Source: a virus
Reading direction: 5' to 3' (one strand)
DNA length: 20,126 nucleotides
Virus record (IMG/VR): IMGVR_UViG_3300042465_002701
Span: 1 to 20,126 of that record
How positions within the stretch are numbered: position 1 is the first letter of the stretch; each line of letters begins with the position of its first letter. Below, one piece after another: positions 7,056-14,558 of this stretch. The position numbers and the translations under genes were made by a program. The notes under the pieces are model-generated. The model was not told the origin of the DNA. It was given only the letters and a program-made list of their open reading frames with translations, and did no database searches.

Positions 7056-8039
7056 TTATCTATTTAGCAATTTATTAAGAATTCTTGAATAATCTTGCCA
7101 AACGCTTTCCTTGCTGTATGCTTTATACAGAGGTTCTAGGGGTGCAGTACCATTTGCAATGATTTGCTTGATGCTACTATTTTCAATTAAAACACTAGGC
7201 TTTAAGTCCCAGTAGTTTCGCATCTGATGACTGCGTGTTACTGCAATAGGGCGCCCTGACGCTAATGCATAGTCTGGACTACTTGCTAGACCACATCCAT
7301 CTAGATAATCATAGAAGTAACAGTTAATCGTATTTTGCGCTAACAAGTTAATAATCTGCTGAGTGTCTAATAGATCATGTGTGATAATAACATCAATTCC
7401 TGGTTTTGTGATAATGCGTCTAACTTCTTCTGCTCTTGCAAGTGCATTACTTCCTTTACGTCCATGAACTTGATCTTCATAGAACCCAAAAGGAATGTGA
7501 AGTCTTAATGTTGCTTCATCAAATTCTTCTTGTACTTTGTGCGCTAGACTAGCAATGCCTTTGTGTGGTGGACCAAACCCTTGAAATCCTATGATTGGTT
7601 TCTCAGGCTCAACGTATGATACTGTTGGTTTTCCTGGAAGCAAACGATTTGTCGTAAACACATGTTGCGTTTCTTTCACGCTAGGATCATCTGCAATAAT
7701 GTATTCCCAACCATGATTGAATCTAGGTAAGTATGCATCTGCAATTGATTGGCTCATGTCATGCATGATTCGGATGTGTTTGATTTCAGGAAACACATGT
7801 CTCAAATGTGGATGATCCATCCATGGAGTTGTTCCTGGTGCGTAGTTATAAACGATTGCTTCAGGTCTGAAAGATAGAATTGCGTCTTCTACTGTAGGAA
7901 TATCGTCTGCGTAAACCATCTTAAAATTAAATTCTGGATGTTCAAGTAATACTTTTCCTGTAACATCACCCATCAATCCTATACCACAAGCGGCTTTAAA
8001 TCCTAAAGTCTGTGTGACAAATAATATAGTGCGTTTCAT
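7056..8039 (-). CDS. Glycosyltransferase-like protein (GT-B type, GT4-like)
   Basis: 327 residues from the ATG at 8039, which follows the upstream stop codon by one base and has GGA about 10 bases upstream. The N-terminal half has a Rossmann-like start (TILFVTQTLG) and the strand PEAIVYNYAPGT. The C-terminal half begins with IIGFQGFGPPHKG (149-161), like the GT-B linker before the nucleotide-binding domain. It contains NTINCYFYDYLDGCGLASSPDYALASGRPIAVTRS (236-270), with the small-residue and D/E-x-x-ALASG pattern by which GT4 enzymes bind a sugar nucleotide. The donor and acceptor are unknown. It is a clear paralogue of the protein at 9009-9935, sharing the same order of motifs and a similar C-terminus (IKQIIANGTAPLEPLY versus IKDIVAGGIEPFQEFY). 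It is the last gene of the glycan cassette. Confidence 0.75.
   Translation of the reverse strand: MKRTILFVTQTLGFKAACGIGLMGDVTGKVLLEHPEFNFKMVYADDIPTVEDAILSFRPEAIVYNYAPGTTPWMDHPHLRHVFPEIKHIRIMHDMSQSIADAYLPRFNHGWEYIIADDPSVKETQHVFTTNRLLPGKPTVSYVEPEKPIIGFQGFGPPHKGIASLAHKVQEEFDEATLRLHIPFGFYEDQVHGRKGSNALARAEEVRRIITKPGIDVIITHDLLDTQQIINLLAQNTINCYFYDYLDGCGLASSPDYALASGRPIAVTRSHQMRNYWDLKPSVLIENSSIKQIIANGTAPLEPLYKAYSKESVWQDYSRILNKLLNR
7060..7068 (-). promoter_or_regulatory. Late-promoter-like motif (GCTAAATAG)
   Basis: On the minus strand CTAAATA (7067-7061) resembles the T4-type late -10 element (TATAAATA; C-TAAATA variants occur in cyanophage-type relatives). It sits at the end of the sugar cassette, about 60 bases upstream of the start at 7001. 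This could allow late expression of that gene and the hydrolase. The motif is short, so this is tentative. Confidence 0.35.
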
Positions 8040-8040
8040 T

Positions 8041-9012
8041 TTATTGTTTTCCATTTTCAACATTAAAATTAATCCATCGATAGGTTTCTTTCAGTCCCTC
8101 TTTCAGATTTTGACTTGGGCGCCAATTTAATTTTTCTTCTATCAACTCATTGTTACTGTTACGTCCACGCACACCTGTTGGACCATCAATGTGTTTCTTG
8201 CGAATTGTTTTACCTGCAATTTGTGCAACAAGATCAACTGTATCATTAATGCTAATCATTTGATCTGCACCAATGTTAACTGGACCATGAAACGTTTCAC
8301 TGTTCATCAGGTGTCTAACACCTTCAATGCAATCATCAATGTATAGAAAACTTCTAGTCTGTTCACCATCACCCCAAATTTCAATTTCATCGCCATCATT
8401 CGCTTTTGCAATCTTTCTACAAACTGCGGCTGGAAACTTCTCTTTACCTCCGTCCCATGTACCATATGGACCAAAGATGTTATGAAATCTAGCAACTTTG
8501 TTTTGCATACCATGTTGACGATTGTATGCATGAAACAGTCTTTCAGAGAATAACTTCTCCCATCCATATTCAGAATCAGGATGTGCTGGATATGCACTTG
8601 ATTCTCTGCAATCAGGACTTATATTTGTTGATTGTAATTCTTCATTATACACACATGCACTACTACTGAAGAAAACTTTTTTGATGTTCATTTCTTTGCA
8701 TCTATGAAGAACATTCAAATTAATCGTTGCACTATTGTGCATTACATCTGCATCATAGAGATTTGTATTGATATAGCCTGCACCACCCATGTCGGCAGCC
8801 AATTGATACACTTCATCAAATTGTTGGTCAATAACTTTTCGTACTTCAGATTGTGAAGTTAAATCTGCAAGTTGAAAATCATCTGCGTGACTGTATTCAT
8901 GTTCATGTAGTTTTTTATCTGCACCACGAACCCAATAACCTTCTGATTTTAAACGCTTAACCATGTGGCCGCCAATGAAGCCACCTGCGCCCAGTACTAA
9001 TGCAGTTTTCAT
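8041..9012 (-). CDS. GDP-mannose 3,5-epimerase-like SDR sugar epimerase
   Basis: 323 residues, the usual length for extended short-chain dehydrogenases. GAGGFIGG (8-15) is the NAD-binding Gly motif; SSSAC (116-120) and Y149-x3-K153 form the active site. AADMGGAGYINTN, FHNIFGPYGTWDGGKEKFPAAVCRK (177-200) and GDGEQTRSFLYIDD are diagnostic for GDP-mannose 3,5-epimerase. C120 and K192 correspond to the Cys and Lys that act as acid/base in the plant enzyme. The reaction would be epimerisation at C3 and/or C5 of a GDP-linked mannose, or of the 4-keto product of the Gmd encoded upstream; the exact substrate is inferred. The start ATG overlaps the upstream stop by four bases (ATGA). Confidence 0.87.
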   Translation of the reverse strand: MKTALVLGAGGFIGGHMVKRLKSEGYWVRGADKKLHEHEYSHADDFQLADLTSQSEVRKVIDQQFDEVYQLAADMGGAGYINTNLYDADVMHNSATINLNVLHRCKEMNIKKVFFSSSACVYNEELQSTNISPDCRESSAYPAHPDSEYGWEKLFSERLFHAYNRQHGMQNKVARFHNIFGPYGTWDGGKEKFPAAVCRKIAKANDGDEIEIWGDGEQTRSFLYIDDCIEGVRHLMNSETFHGPVNIGADQMISINDTVDLVAQIAGKTIRKKHIDGPTGVRGRNSNNELIEEKLNWRPSQNLKEGLKETYRWINFNVENGKQ

Positions 9013-9935
9013 TTGTCTAATAACCCTTCGTACAATGTCAATAATTTATTTGGATTCCAAACATCATAGAATTCTTGAAATGGTTCAATTCCACCAGCAA
9101 CAATATCTTTGATTGAAGTTTTTGTCAAATCGTTGAAATCTCTTCTGGTGTGTGATAAGAATGTGGAATCATTAACGCCAAAAGGTTTCTTTGATGCTAA
9201 CGCACGATCTACTGATCCACTCACACCAGGAACATTTGGTGTCTTATACCAATACAGATTAATGTCGTTTTGATTCAACCAAGTAATCAAATCTTTCTTA
9301 TTGAAGAATTCTTGAGTTACATTAATTTGAACATTACTCTTAGCCAGTTTTCTACATGCTTCTTCTAATGAATTTGAAAGTCCACCGCTTGGATCAACGT
9401 AAGCACCATTTGATAGATGAAGATTTAGAATAACATCTTCGCTAAACTGTTCGTTTATTAAACCAATGATTTGTTCTAGATTCTTTGTTACGTTACTAAT
9501 ACCGCTTGTGCCAATCTTCAACACTTCATTAGCTTTTGAATATTGAATGTTGTCGTAATATGTGATCGGTGGCACACCAGCGTATTCATCACCCAAAGTT
9601 TCTTTTCTAGGGTCAGTGAAAATGTAAGAACTAACTCCAGTAAATTTATTAACATGTTCGTGTCCAACAATCGCTAGTTGTTTAGCATTTGTTGAATTTG
9701 CAATTGGTCTAGTGATGCCATTGTTTAACCAATTCAGCGTAGATGGATGATGATTGTATATAATAGCATATGGGTCTACAACTGATACTCTATCATTAAA
9801 TTCTTTATACGAATTTGTAGCTAAAAATTCAAACTCATAATTTTTAGACGTTTTTAAAATTTCATATACAGAATCTGCATACTGATAGATGCCACATTCT
9901 TTAGTCGCACCAGTTACTAAAATTACTTTTTTCAT
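9009..9935 (-). CDS. Glycosyltransferase-like protein, paralogue of the one at 7056-8039
   Basis: 308 residues. It opens with a Rossmann-like VILVTGATKECG, then PYAIIYNHHPSTLNWL (55-70), which matches PEAIVYNYAPGTTPWM in the paralogue. The motif VLKIGTSGIS marks the start of the second domain. NDINLYWYKTPNVPGVSGSVDRALASKKPFGVNDS (223-257) aligns with the sugar-nucleotide-binding region of the paralogue. Both domains of a GT-B fold are therefore present, though residues are diverged and the specificity cannot be read. It overlaps genes on both sides by four bases, so it is co-translated with the epimerase and the GT9-like gene. Transfer of the cassette's sugar to LPS, capsule or virion is inferred. 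Confidence 0.68.
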   Translation of the reverse strand: MKKVILVTGATKECGIYQYADSVYEILKTSKNYEFEFLATNSYKEFNDRVSVVDPYAIIYNHHPSTLNWLNNGITRPIANSTNAKQLAIVGHEHVNKFTGVSSYIFTDPRKETLGDEYAGVPPITYYDNIQYSKANEVLKIGTSGISNVTKNLEQIIGLINEQFSEDVILNLHLSNGAYVDPSGGLSNSLEEACRKLAKSNVQINVTQEFFNKKDLITWLNQNDINLYWYKTPNVPGVSGSVDRALASKKPFGVNDSTFLSHTRRDFNDLTKTSIKDIVAGGIEPFQEFYDVWNPNKLLTLYEGLLDK

Positions 9936-10852
9936 GTTATATGTTTTGTGGATTTTCTATCAGAAGAATATGCTGGTGTCAGAATTAAATCTGTTATGAT
10001 TCTAATTGCAACGTTATCATCTATTGTATCACTAAAATATGAGTTTGTCAAATAGTCACCCTCACCCATCAAACAATCTCTCATTCTGTGGCTGAAACAC
10101 ATGAATGTTTGTTCTGGATTGTTCATGTTTGATTTGGTGTGTGCGTATGTAAACGGACCACTATTCTTACCAATAATCAACTTTGCAAACTGACTGATAT
10201 AAGCAATCTGATTTAAATTGCCTGTTGGAGAACCAAATATCTTATCTGTACAACTTACATTCTTATTAGATATTCCAATGTCGTGCGTAATTAAAAATTC
10301 ATAGTCTGGAAAACTAGATGATATAGAGTCGATGATATTTTTCATATCACCCATGCTACTCTGTTCGCTTTGCTGAACACCATTGCAAATGAGAATCAAA
10401 TTCTTTGGAATGGTTAATCTCAAATATGAATTGCATTCTTTCAAATCAAAACGATACCAATCAATCTTTGGTAGATAGAAAAAGTAATCACCTTTCATTT
10501 CAATTTCTAATGCATTGAAAATTTCTTTCCACATCGTGTGAAGACAATGAAAATTAGCATGATCTTTTTCTGCTAAGTGTTTGCCAATCCAACAACCAAC
10601 CCAAGTGTTAATGTATAATGTATTGGGTTCAGTTTGTGAAACCGCTAAAGGCACAAAAGTGCCAATAGCAGGAATTTCGTTAAGTGTTACATGCTTACAA
10701 TTTAAATCCTCTACAATGTTTGGATGATTGTTGTGTGCATATAAGAATTCAACATTAGGAAAACGGCTAATGATATCACGAACATATTCTTTGTTTATGA
10801 AACAGTCGCCGTTTCTCCATTGATTGAAGAAAACGATCTTGGTGAAATTCAT
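9932..10852 (-). CDS. GT9/heptosyltransferase-like glycosyltransferase
   Basis: 306 residues. The N-terminus KIVFFNQWRNGDCFINKEYVRDII resembles the GT9 opening (G-D-x-x), here with Asn-Gly-Asp. The C-terminal half carries a strand-loop NLILICNGVQQSEQSS, where heptosyltransferases bind the nucleotide phosphate, and LIIGKNSGPFTYAHT (225-239). The latter corresponds to the S/N-D/N-SGP-x-H/A motif of the ADP-heptose:LPS family. It most likely transfers a sugar to a polysaccharide acceptor; a true heptose donor is not implied. It overlaps the methyltransferase upstream and the next gene downstream by four bases each. The relationship is distant, so another GT-B family is possible. Confidence 0.6.
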   Translation of the reverse strand: MNFTKIVFFNQWRNGDCFINKEYVRDIISRFPNVEFLYAHNNHPNIVEDLNCKHVTLNEIPAIGTFVPLAVSQTEPNTLYINTWVGCWIGKHLAEKDHANFHCLHTMWKEIFNALEIEMKGDYFFYLPKIDWYRFDLKECNSYLRLTIPKNLILICNGVQQSEQSSMGDMKNIIDSISSSFPDYEFLITHDIGISNKNVSCTDKIFGSPTGNLNQIAYISQFAKLIIGKNSGPFTYAHTKSNMNNPEQTFMCFSHRMRDCLMGEGDYLTNSYFSDTIDDNVAIRIITDLILTPAYSSDRKSTKHIT

Positions 10853-12072
10853 TTTGAAATAATTTCAAAGATTGGACATGGAACAATGAATGAACCACCC
10901 GCATCTAAGAATGCTTTTTCTCTTGTTTGGAATTCGCTAATGAAGTGCCATGGAAGAACCAAAGCATAGTCTGGATTTGCTTTACGCATTTCTTCTTCGC
11001 TGACAATTGGAATGTTTGTTCCAATTGTTTTATAACCAAACTTGTATGGGCTACGTTCTGCAATAGCATTGATGTGAGTACCATCTAAACCAAAGTATTG
11101 TAGCAACGTATTGCCTTTAGTACTTGCGCCATAACCATAGACACTCTTACCTGAAGACTTTGCTTCTTCAATAAATGTAAGAACATCGTTTCTCAAATCA
11201 TCAAGTCTAATTTTGAATGCGTCCCAAACTAAAGGACTTGAAATATCTAAAACATTATGCTCATAGTTTAGAATTGATTCTACACGATAATTACACACAT
11301 CACGCAAAGGAGAAGTTCCAAAACTTGTAATGTTTGCAGTATCTTTTTGGAAGTAAACTCTGAAGCTACCACCATTCGTATCATTCAAACTGCAATCGAC
11401 AAGATTAAATCCATGTTGAGAAAATAGCTTACTAATACTCTTCAAGTCATAGTAATAAACGTGTTCGTGACAAATGTTATCAAACGCTAATTGATTGACC
11501 ATCAAAGGTGTATAACTCATCTGAAGAACAGCAACGCCATCATCGTCAAGAATGTCATACATGTCTTGTACAAATGGATGTGGATTGTCTAAGTCATAGA
11601 ACATCGCAATGCAAGTAATAACTTTTGCTTTTTTATCTGCAAACTTTGTTTTCTTCCATGCATCTTTGCTGAAGTAATCTTGTACAACAGTAGCAACTTT
11701 ACTGCTTTCTGCATAGAATGAATCATCGCAAGGATCAATACCAACTTTGTTTAGATTGTCTGGTACTGCTTTCAATAGTGTGCCATCGTTACATGCAATG
11801 TCAAGCCAAATGTCATCGTCTTTCAACTTAACTCTGGATGTAATTTCTTTAACAATGCCTTGAAGTTCAAGTGTCATGCTAGTATTGATTGCACTACGAT
11901 ACCAATACTTACCCCACATTGTGGATGCTGGTGCAACATCTTTTAATCGTGGTGCGCCTAACTCTTCATCAAGATACAAATCAAGACTGTACTTTTTACG
12001 TCCAGCCATTTCGCTGTCATCTTTAATAAAGTCGCTTACATAGTGATCGCCAAGTTCAAGTAGTTTTTTCAT
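10849..12072 (-). CDS. SAM-dependent sugar C-methyltransferase (TylCIII/NovU type)
   Basis: 407 residues from the ATG at 12072, chosen for GAGGA five bases upstream. Three parts are visible. Residues ~1-60 are a shortened version of the N-terminal (Methyltransf_13-like) domain. Residues ~70-260 hold the SAM-binding Rossmann fold (IWLDIACNDGTLL, 88-100; GIDPC; ITCIAMFYDLDNP) and the family hallmark NICHEHVYYYDL with H202-E-H204. Residues ~290-407 are the C-terminal (Methyltransf_14-like) domain with VYGYGASTKGNTLL (311-324). Relatives add a methyl group to C3 of 4-keto-6-deoxy nucleotide sugars; Gmd, encoded upstream, makes such a 4-keto sugar as its GDP form. Unusually, the N-terminal zinc cysteines of the family are absent. 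Confidence 0.9.
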   Translation of the reverse strand: MKKLLELGDHYVSDFIKDDSEMAGRKKYSLDLYLDEELGAPRLKDVAPASTMWGKYWYRSAINTSMTLELQGIVKEITSRVKLKDDDIWLDIACNDGTLLKAVPDNLNKVGIDPCDDSFYAESSKVATVVQDYFSKDAWKKTKFADKKAKVITCIAMFYDLDNPHPFVQDMYDILDDDGVAVLQMSYTPLMVNQLAFDNICHEHVYYYDLKSISKLFSQHGFNLVDCSLNDTNGGSFRVYFQKDTANITSFGTSPLRDVCNYRVESILNYEHNVLDISSPLVWDAFKIRLDDLRNDVLTFIEEAKSSGKSVYGYGASTKGNTLLQYFGLDGTHINAIAERSPYKFGYKTIGTNIPIVSEEEMRKANPDYALVLPWHFISEFQTREKAFLDAGGSFIVPCPIFEIISK

Positions 12073-12073
12073 A

Positions 12074-12451
12074 TTATTCCTCATGTGATTTTTCTTCAAC
12101 TAATTCCGAATTACAAAGAACATTTATTTCTTTTTTGATTCGGCTTCGTTCATCGTTTGTTTTATATATCTTTCTTGCAACATCAATAAATGCTGATTCA
12201 AAAAAGTTAGTTTTTTCGTAATGTCTAATGTCTTCTTCAAGAAACCATAAACGCAAATTGATTTCCATCAATTGTTGTTGTTGTTCTAGCACATCTTTTT
12301 GTATTGTAACATATTCAGAAAGAGAAGTCAATGCATCATGTTCTTTTTGAACATTGATTAGTTTTTCTTTGTCTTTAATCTGAGTGAGTTTGATTTTCAG
12401 AATGGTAATCTTATCTACAAGTTCACCGACACTTACTGGTATATTAATCAT
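12074..12451 (-). CDS. DUF6165-like coiled-coil protein of sugar clusters
   Basis: 125 residues. The start INIPVSVGELVDKITILKIKL is the signature I associate with a family of unknown function, DUF6165. Members often lie beside LPS or nucleotide-sugar genes. The remainder is a long heptad-like helix region (~20-85, QKEHDALTSLSEYVTIQKDVLEQQQQLMEINLRLWFLEEDIRHYE) and a charged C-terminal helix, so it probably forms a coiled-coil dimer or scaffold. No catalytic residues are evident. Its ATG overlaps the upstream stop by four bases, and the methyltransferase begins directly after its stop. Function is unknown; support of surface-glycan synthesis is inferred from position only. Confidence 0.75.
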   Translation of the reverse strand: MINIPVSVGELVDKITILKIKLTQIKDKEKLINVQKEHDALTSLSEYVTIQKDVLEQQQQLMEINLRLWFLEEDIRHYEKTNFFESAFIDVARKIYKTNDERSRIKKEINVLCNSELVEEKSHEE

Positions 12452-13329
12452 TTTCTTTCAATGTCCTCTTCAATGCAATTTTCGCCATATTGAATTTCAA
12501 TAACTCTCAATGGTTCATCTGTTTCATTGCAGAGTTTGTGCCATTGTTCTTTATTAATATGTAGACTTTCAAATTTATTGTAAGTCCCAACTAAGTCCAT
12601 ATCAGTACCAGCATTTAGTGTGTAGACTGTAGCAGTACCTTCAGCAACAAACCAATGCTCGGCTCTGTCTTTGTGTTTTTGCATACTTAAACAAGTTTTA
12701 GCACCAACAGTTAATTCTTTTACTTTGATTTCTTTACCTTGTTCATGCAGTACTCTATAGTATCCCCATGCTCTGCTAGTCTTAGGTGCTTTCCACTCTT
12801 CAAGAATCCATGAAGATGAATTCATTTTGTTATCACCACCAACAGAGAATACAAATTCTAAGTTTTCTTTGTATTGTATATCATCAAGCAATCCCATTTC
12901 TGGAATGTTTTCTGCTGTTCTATCTCCACCATTTGCAAAAATGATCTTTGCGCCAGGAAATGTTTGAGTTGCTTGCTTGATTGCATTGATAGAATTATTT
13001 TCATCATCGTTAAATTCTATAACGTAATCTACCATCTCTAAATTCTTAATCAACTGAAAACGTTCATCCCAAGTATAGAACGAACGTCCTTTTTTTCTTT
13101 TCAACCAAGAATCAGAATTGATACCGACAACAAGTGTGTCGCCTAATGCTTTAGCCGATTTGAAGTATGCAAGATGCCCTGAGTGAAGTGGATCAAATCC
13201 ACCTGTCACTAGAACAACTCTTTTTTCTGGTGACTTAACTAAAACTCTAAAGTTTGGTGGTGCACCAAAGTCTCTAGCATAGACTGTCTTACCGCCATCT
13301 GGACTTTCATATATTTTAGGGGTTTCCAT
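12448..13329 (-). CDS. Fusion of a cytidylyltransferase-like domain and a ManC-type cupin
   Basis: 293 residues in two domains. Residues ~36-175 are a HIGH-type nucleotidyltransferase: GGFDPLHSGHL (43-53, with H49-S-G-H52), GINSDSWLKRKKGR, and NKMNSSSWILEEW (168-179) in the place of the ISTTxII motif of TagD/RfaE-type enzymes. These activate a small phosphorylated sugar or alcohol with CTP or ATP. Residues ~184-293 are a cupin like the C-terminal isomerase part of type II mannose-6-phosphate isomerase/GDP-mannose pyrophosphorylase: SRAWGYYRVL, VKELTVGAKTCLSMQKHKDRAEHW (Q217, H219, H225) and H264, probably binding metal. The usual ManC pyrophosphorylase domain is absent. The ATG has GAGGA nine bases upstream, inside the end of gmd (14-base overlap). 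Confidence 0.85.
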   Translation of the reverse strand: METPKIYESPDGGKTVYARDFGAPPNFRVLVKSPEKRVVLVTGGFDPLHSGHLAYFKSAKALGDTLVVGINSDSWLKRKKGRSFYTWDERFQLIKNLEMVDYVIEFNDDENNSINAIKQATQTFPGAKIIFANGGDRTAENIPEMGLLDDIQYKENLEFVFSVGGDNKMNSSSWILEEWKAPKTSRAWGYYRVLHEQGKEIKVKELTVGAKTCLSMQKHKDRAEHWFVAEGTATVYTLNAGTDMDLVGTYNKFESLHINKEQWHKLCNETDEPLRVIEIQYGENCIEEDIERK

Positions 13330-14347
13330 TTTTCTGAATCCTCATTTCACTTTCGCACATATCGAACACTAAATCTTTAAATGTATACTCTGGTGTCCAA
13401 CCCAAAACAGTTTTTGCTTTAGTGCAATCACCAAAAATTGTTGGCACTTCTGCTGGACGATAAAAATCTTTATTCACTTTGATGATAGTCTTGCCTGTAG
13501 ATTTATTGATACCAATTTCATCTAAACCTTCACCACGCCATTCAATTTCAAATCCAAGATATGTTGCAACATCATTACAGAAGTCTTTTACTGAATGCTC
13601 TTCACCACTAGAGATTGCATAGTCATCTGGTTTGTCTTGTTGCAGAATCAACCACATCGCACGAACGTAATCTTTAGCATGTCCCCAATCACGCCTTGCT
13701 GTTAGATTTCCTAGTTCTAGAATATCTTGCAAACCTAGATGAGTACGAATCATACCTAATACAATTTTACGTGTAACAAATTCAGGACCTCTACGTGGAC
13801 TTTCGTGATTAAACAAAATACCATTGCATGAGAATAGATTAAAACTCTCACGATAGTTTACTGTAATCCAATAGCCATACATCTTAGCAACAGCATAAGG
13901 TGAACGTGGATAGAATGGAGTGTTTTCTGTTTGTGGAGTTTCTTTTACCTTACCATACAACTCACTAGTTGATGCTTGATAAAATTTGACTTGCTTTTCT
14001 TTAGATAATCGTTTGACTGCTTCAAGCAATTTGAGTACGCCAATAGCGTTAACATCGCCAGTGTATGTTGGGCAATCATAACTTACGCTAACGTGACTTT
14101 GTGCGCCTAAGTTATAAACCTCATCTGGTCTTACTTTGAGCATAATACTTTCAAGATTAGCCGCATCTGTTAGATCGCTATAGTGAAATGTAATTTGGTC
14201 TTTGACATGGTTGATGTTTGCAGTATTGTTTCCTGTACTTGAACGGCGTACAAGACCATGCACATCATAACCTTTTTCAAGTAGAAGTTCTGCTAGATAA
14301 CTTCCGTCTTGTCCTGTAATACCCGTAATCAAGGCAGTTTTTTGCAT
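13316..14347 (-). CDS. gmd: GDP-mannose 4,6-dehydratase
   Basis: 343 residues, full length for Gmd. ALITGITGQDGSYLAELLLEKGY (5-27) is the NADP-binding motif. VRRSS (33-37) and NLGAQSHV are typical, T127-S-E129 and Y151-x3-K155 form the catalytic set, and NHESPRRGPEFVTRKI (180-195) binds GDP-mannose. The enzyme converts GDP-mannose to GDP-4-keto-6-deoxymannose, the branch point to fucose, rhamnose and C-methyl deoxy sugars. It is the first gene of the cassette; GDP-mannose itself must come from the host since no complete ManC is encoded here. An AGGA lies ten bases before the ATG. It begins just downstream of the tmRNA coding piece and may be transcribed in part by read-through from the tmRNA promoter. 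Confidence 0.95.
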   Translation of the reverse strand: MQKTALITGITGQDGSYLAELLLEKGYDVHGLVRRSSTGNNTANINHVKDQITFHYSDLTDAANLESIMLKVRPDEVYNLGAQSHVSVSYDCPTYTGDVNAIGVLKLLEAVKRLSKEKQVKFYQASTSELYGKVKETPQTENTPFYPRSPYAVAKMYGYWITVNYRESFNLFSCNGILFNHESPRRGPEFVTRKIVLGMIRTHLGLQDILELGNLTARRDWGHAKDYVRAMWLILQQDKPDDYAISSGEEHSVKDFCNDVATYLGFEIEWRGEGLDEIGINKSTGKTIIKVNKDFYRPAEVPTIFGDCTKAKTVLGWTPEYTFKDLVFDMCESEMRIQKNGNP

Positions 14348-14380
14348 ATTATTTCCATCCTATTTTATTATAAAATTAGT

Positions 14381-14411
14381 GACAGGTTATTCTGTTACGA
14401 GGAAACCTGTC
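14381..14411 (-). terminator. Hairpin at the end of the tmRNA coding piece (possible terminator or processing site)
   Basis: A perfect 8-bp stem, GACAGGTT (14411-14404) with AACCTGTC (14388-14381), closes a 15-base loop and is followed by ACTAATTTT. The T tract is weak, so termination would be partial. It may instead define the 3' end of the coding piece. Its 3' arm can also pair over seven bases with AACAGGT in the acceptor piece (14763-14757), so a switch between local and inter-piece pairing is possible. Confidence 0.5.
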
Positions 14412-14428
14412 GAAACCCTAGTCAGCGT

Positions 14429-14461
14429 TTAGGCTGCCAATGCGAAACGTGAGTCGTTTGC
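14429..14461 (-). other. tmRNA tag reading frame (ANDSRFALAA-stop)
   Basis: From the resume codon GCA (14461-14459) the frame reads ANDSRFALAA then TAA (14431-14429). The encoded tag starts with AND, the same as E. coli ANDENYALAA, and ends in ALAA, the signal read by ClpXP/ClpAP-type proteases. An A lies four bases before the resume codon, as in other tmRNAs. The stop sits in the loop of a small CAGC/GCTG hairpin. With the uncoded alanine brought by the charged tmRNA, the tag added to stalled proteins would be A-ANDSRFALAA. Confidence 0.9.
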
Positions 14462-14558
14462 GTTTACTTTTTTTTCTTCTTTTTACATCGTTGCTGATGT
14501 GCTGTCCACTCTGTTACTCTTTGCCCTGTCGAAACTATGCACCCCCATCAAAAATAAA

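Noticed and set aside
7032-7060. Hairpin GATA(A)CCC/GGGTATC after the glycan cassette as terminator
   Set aside because: The stem has a bulge, a 14-base loop and no T tract after it on the minus strand.
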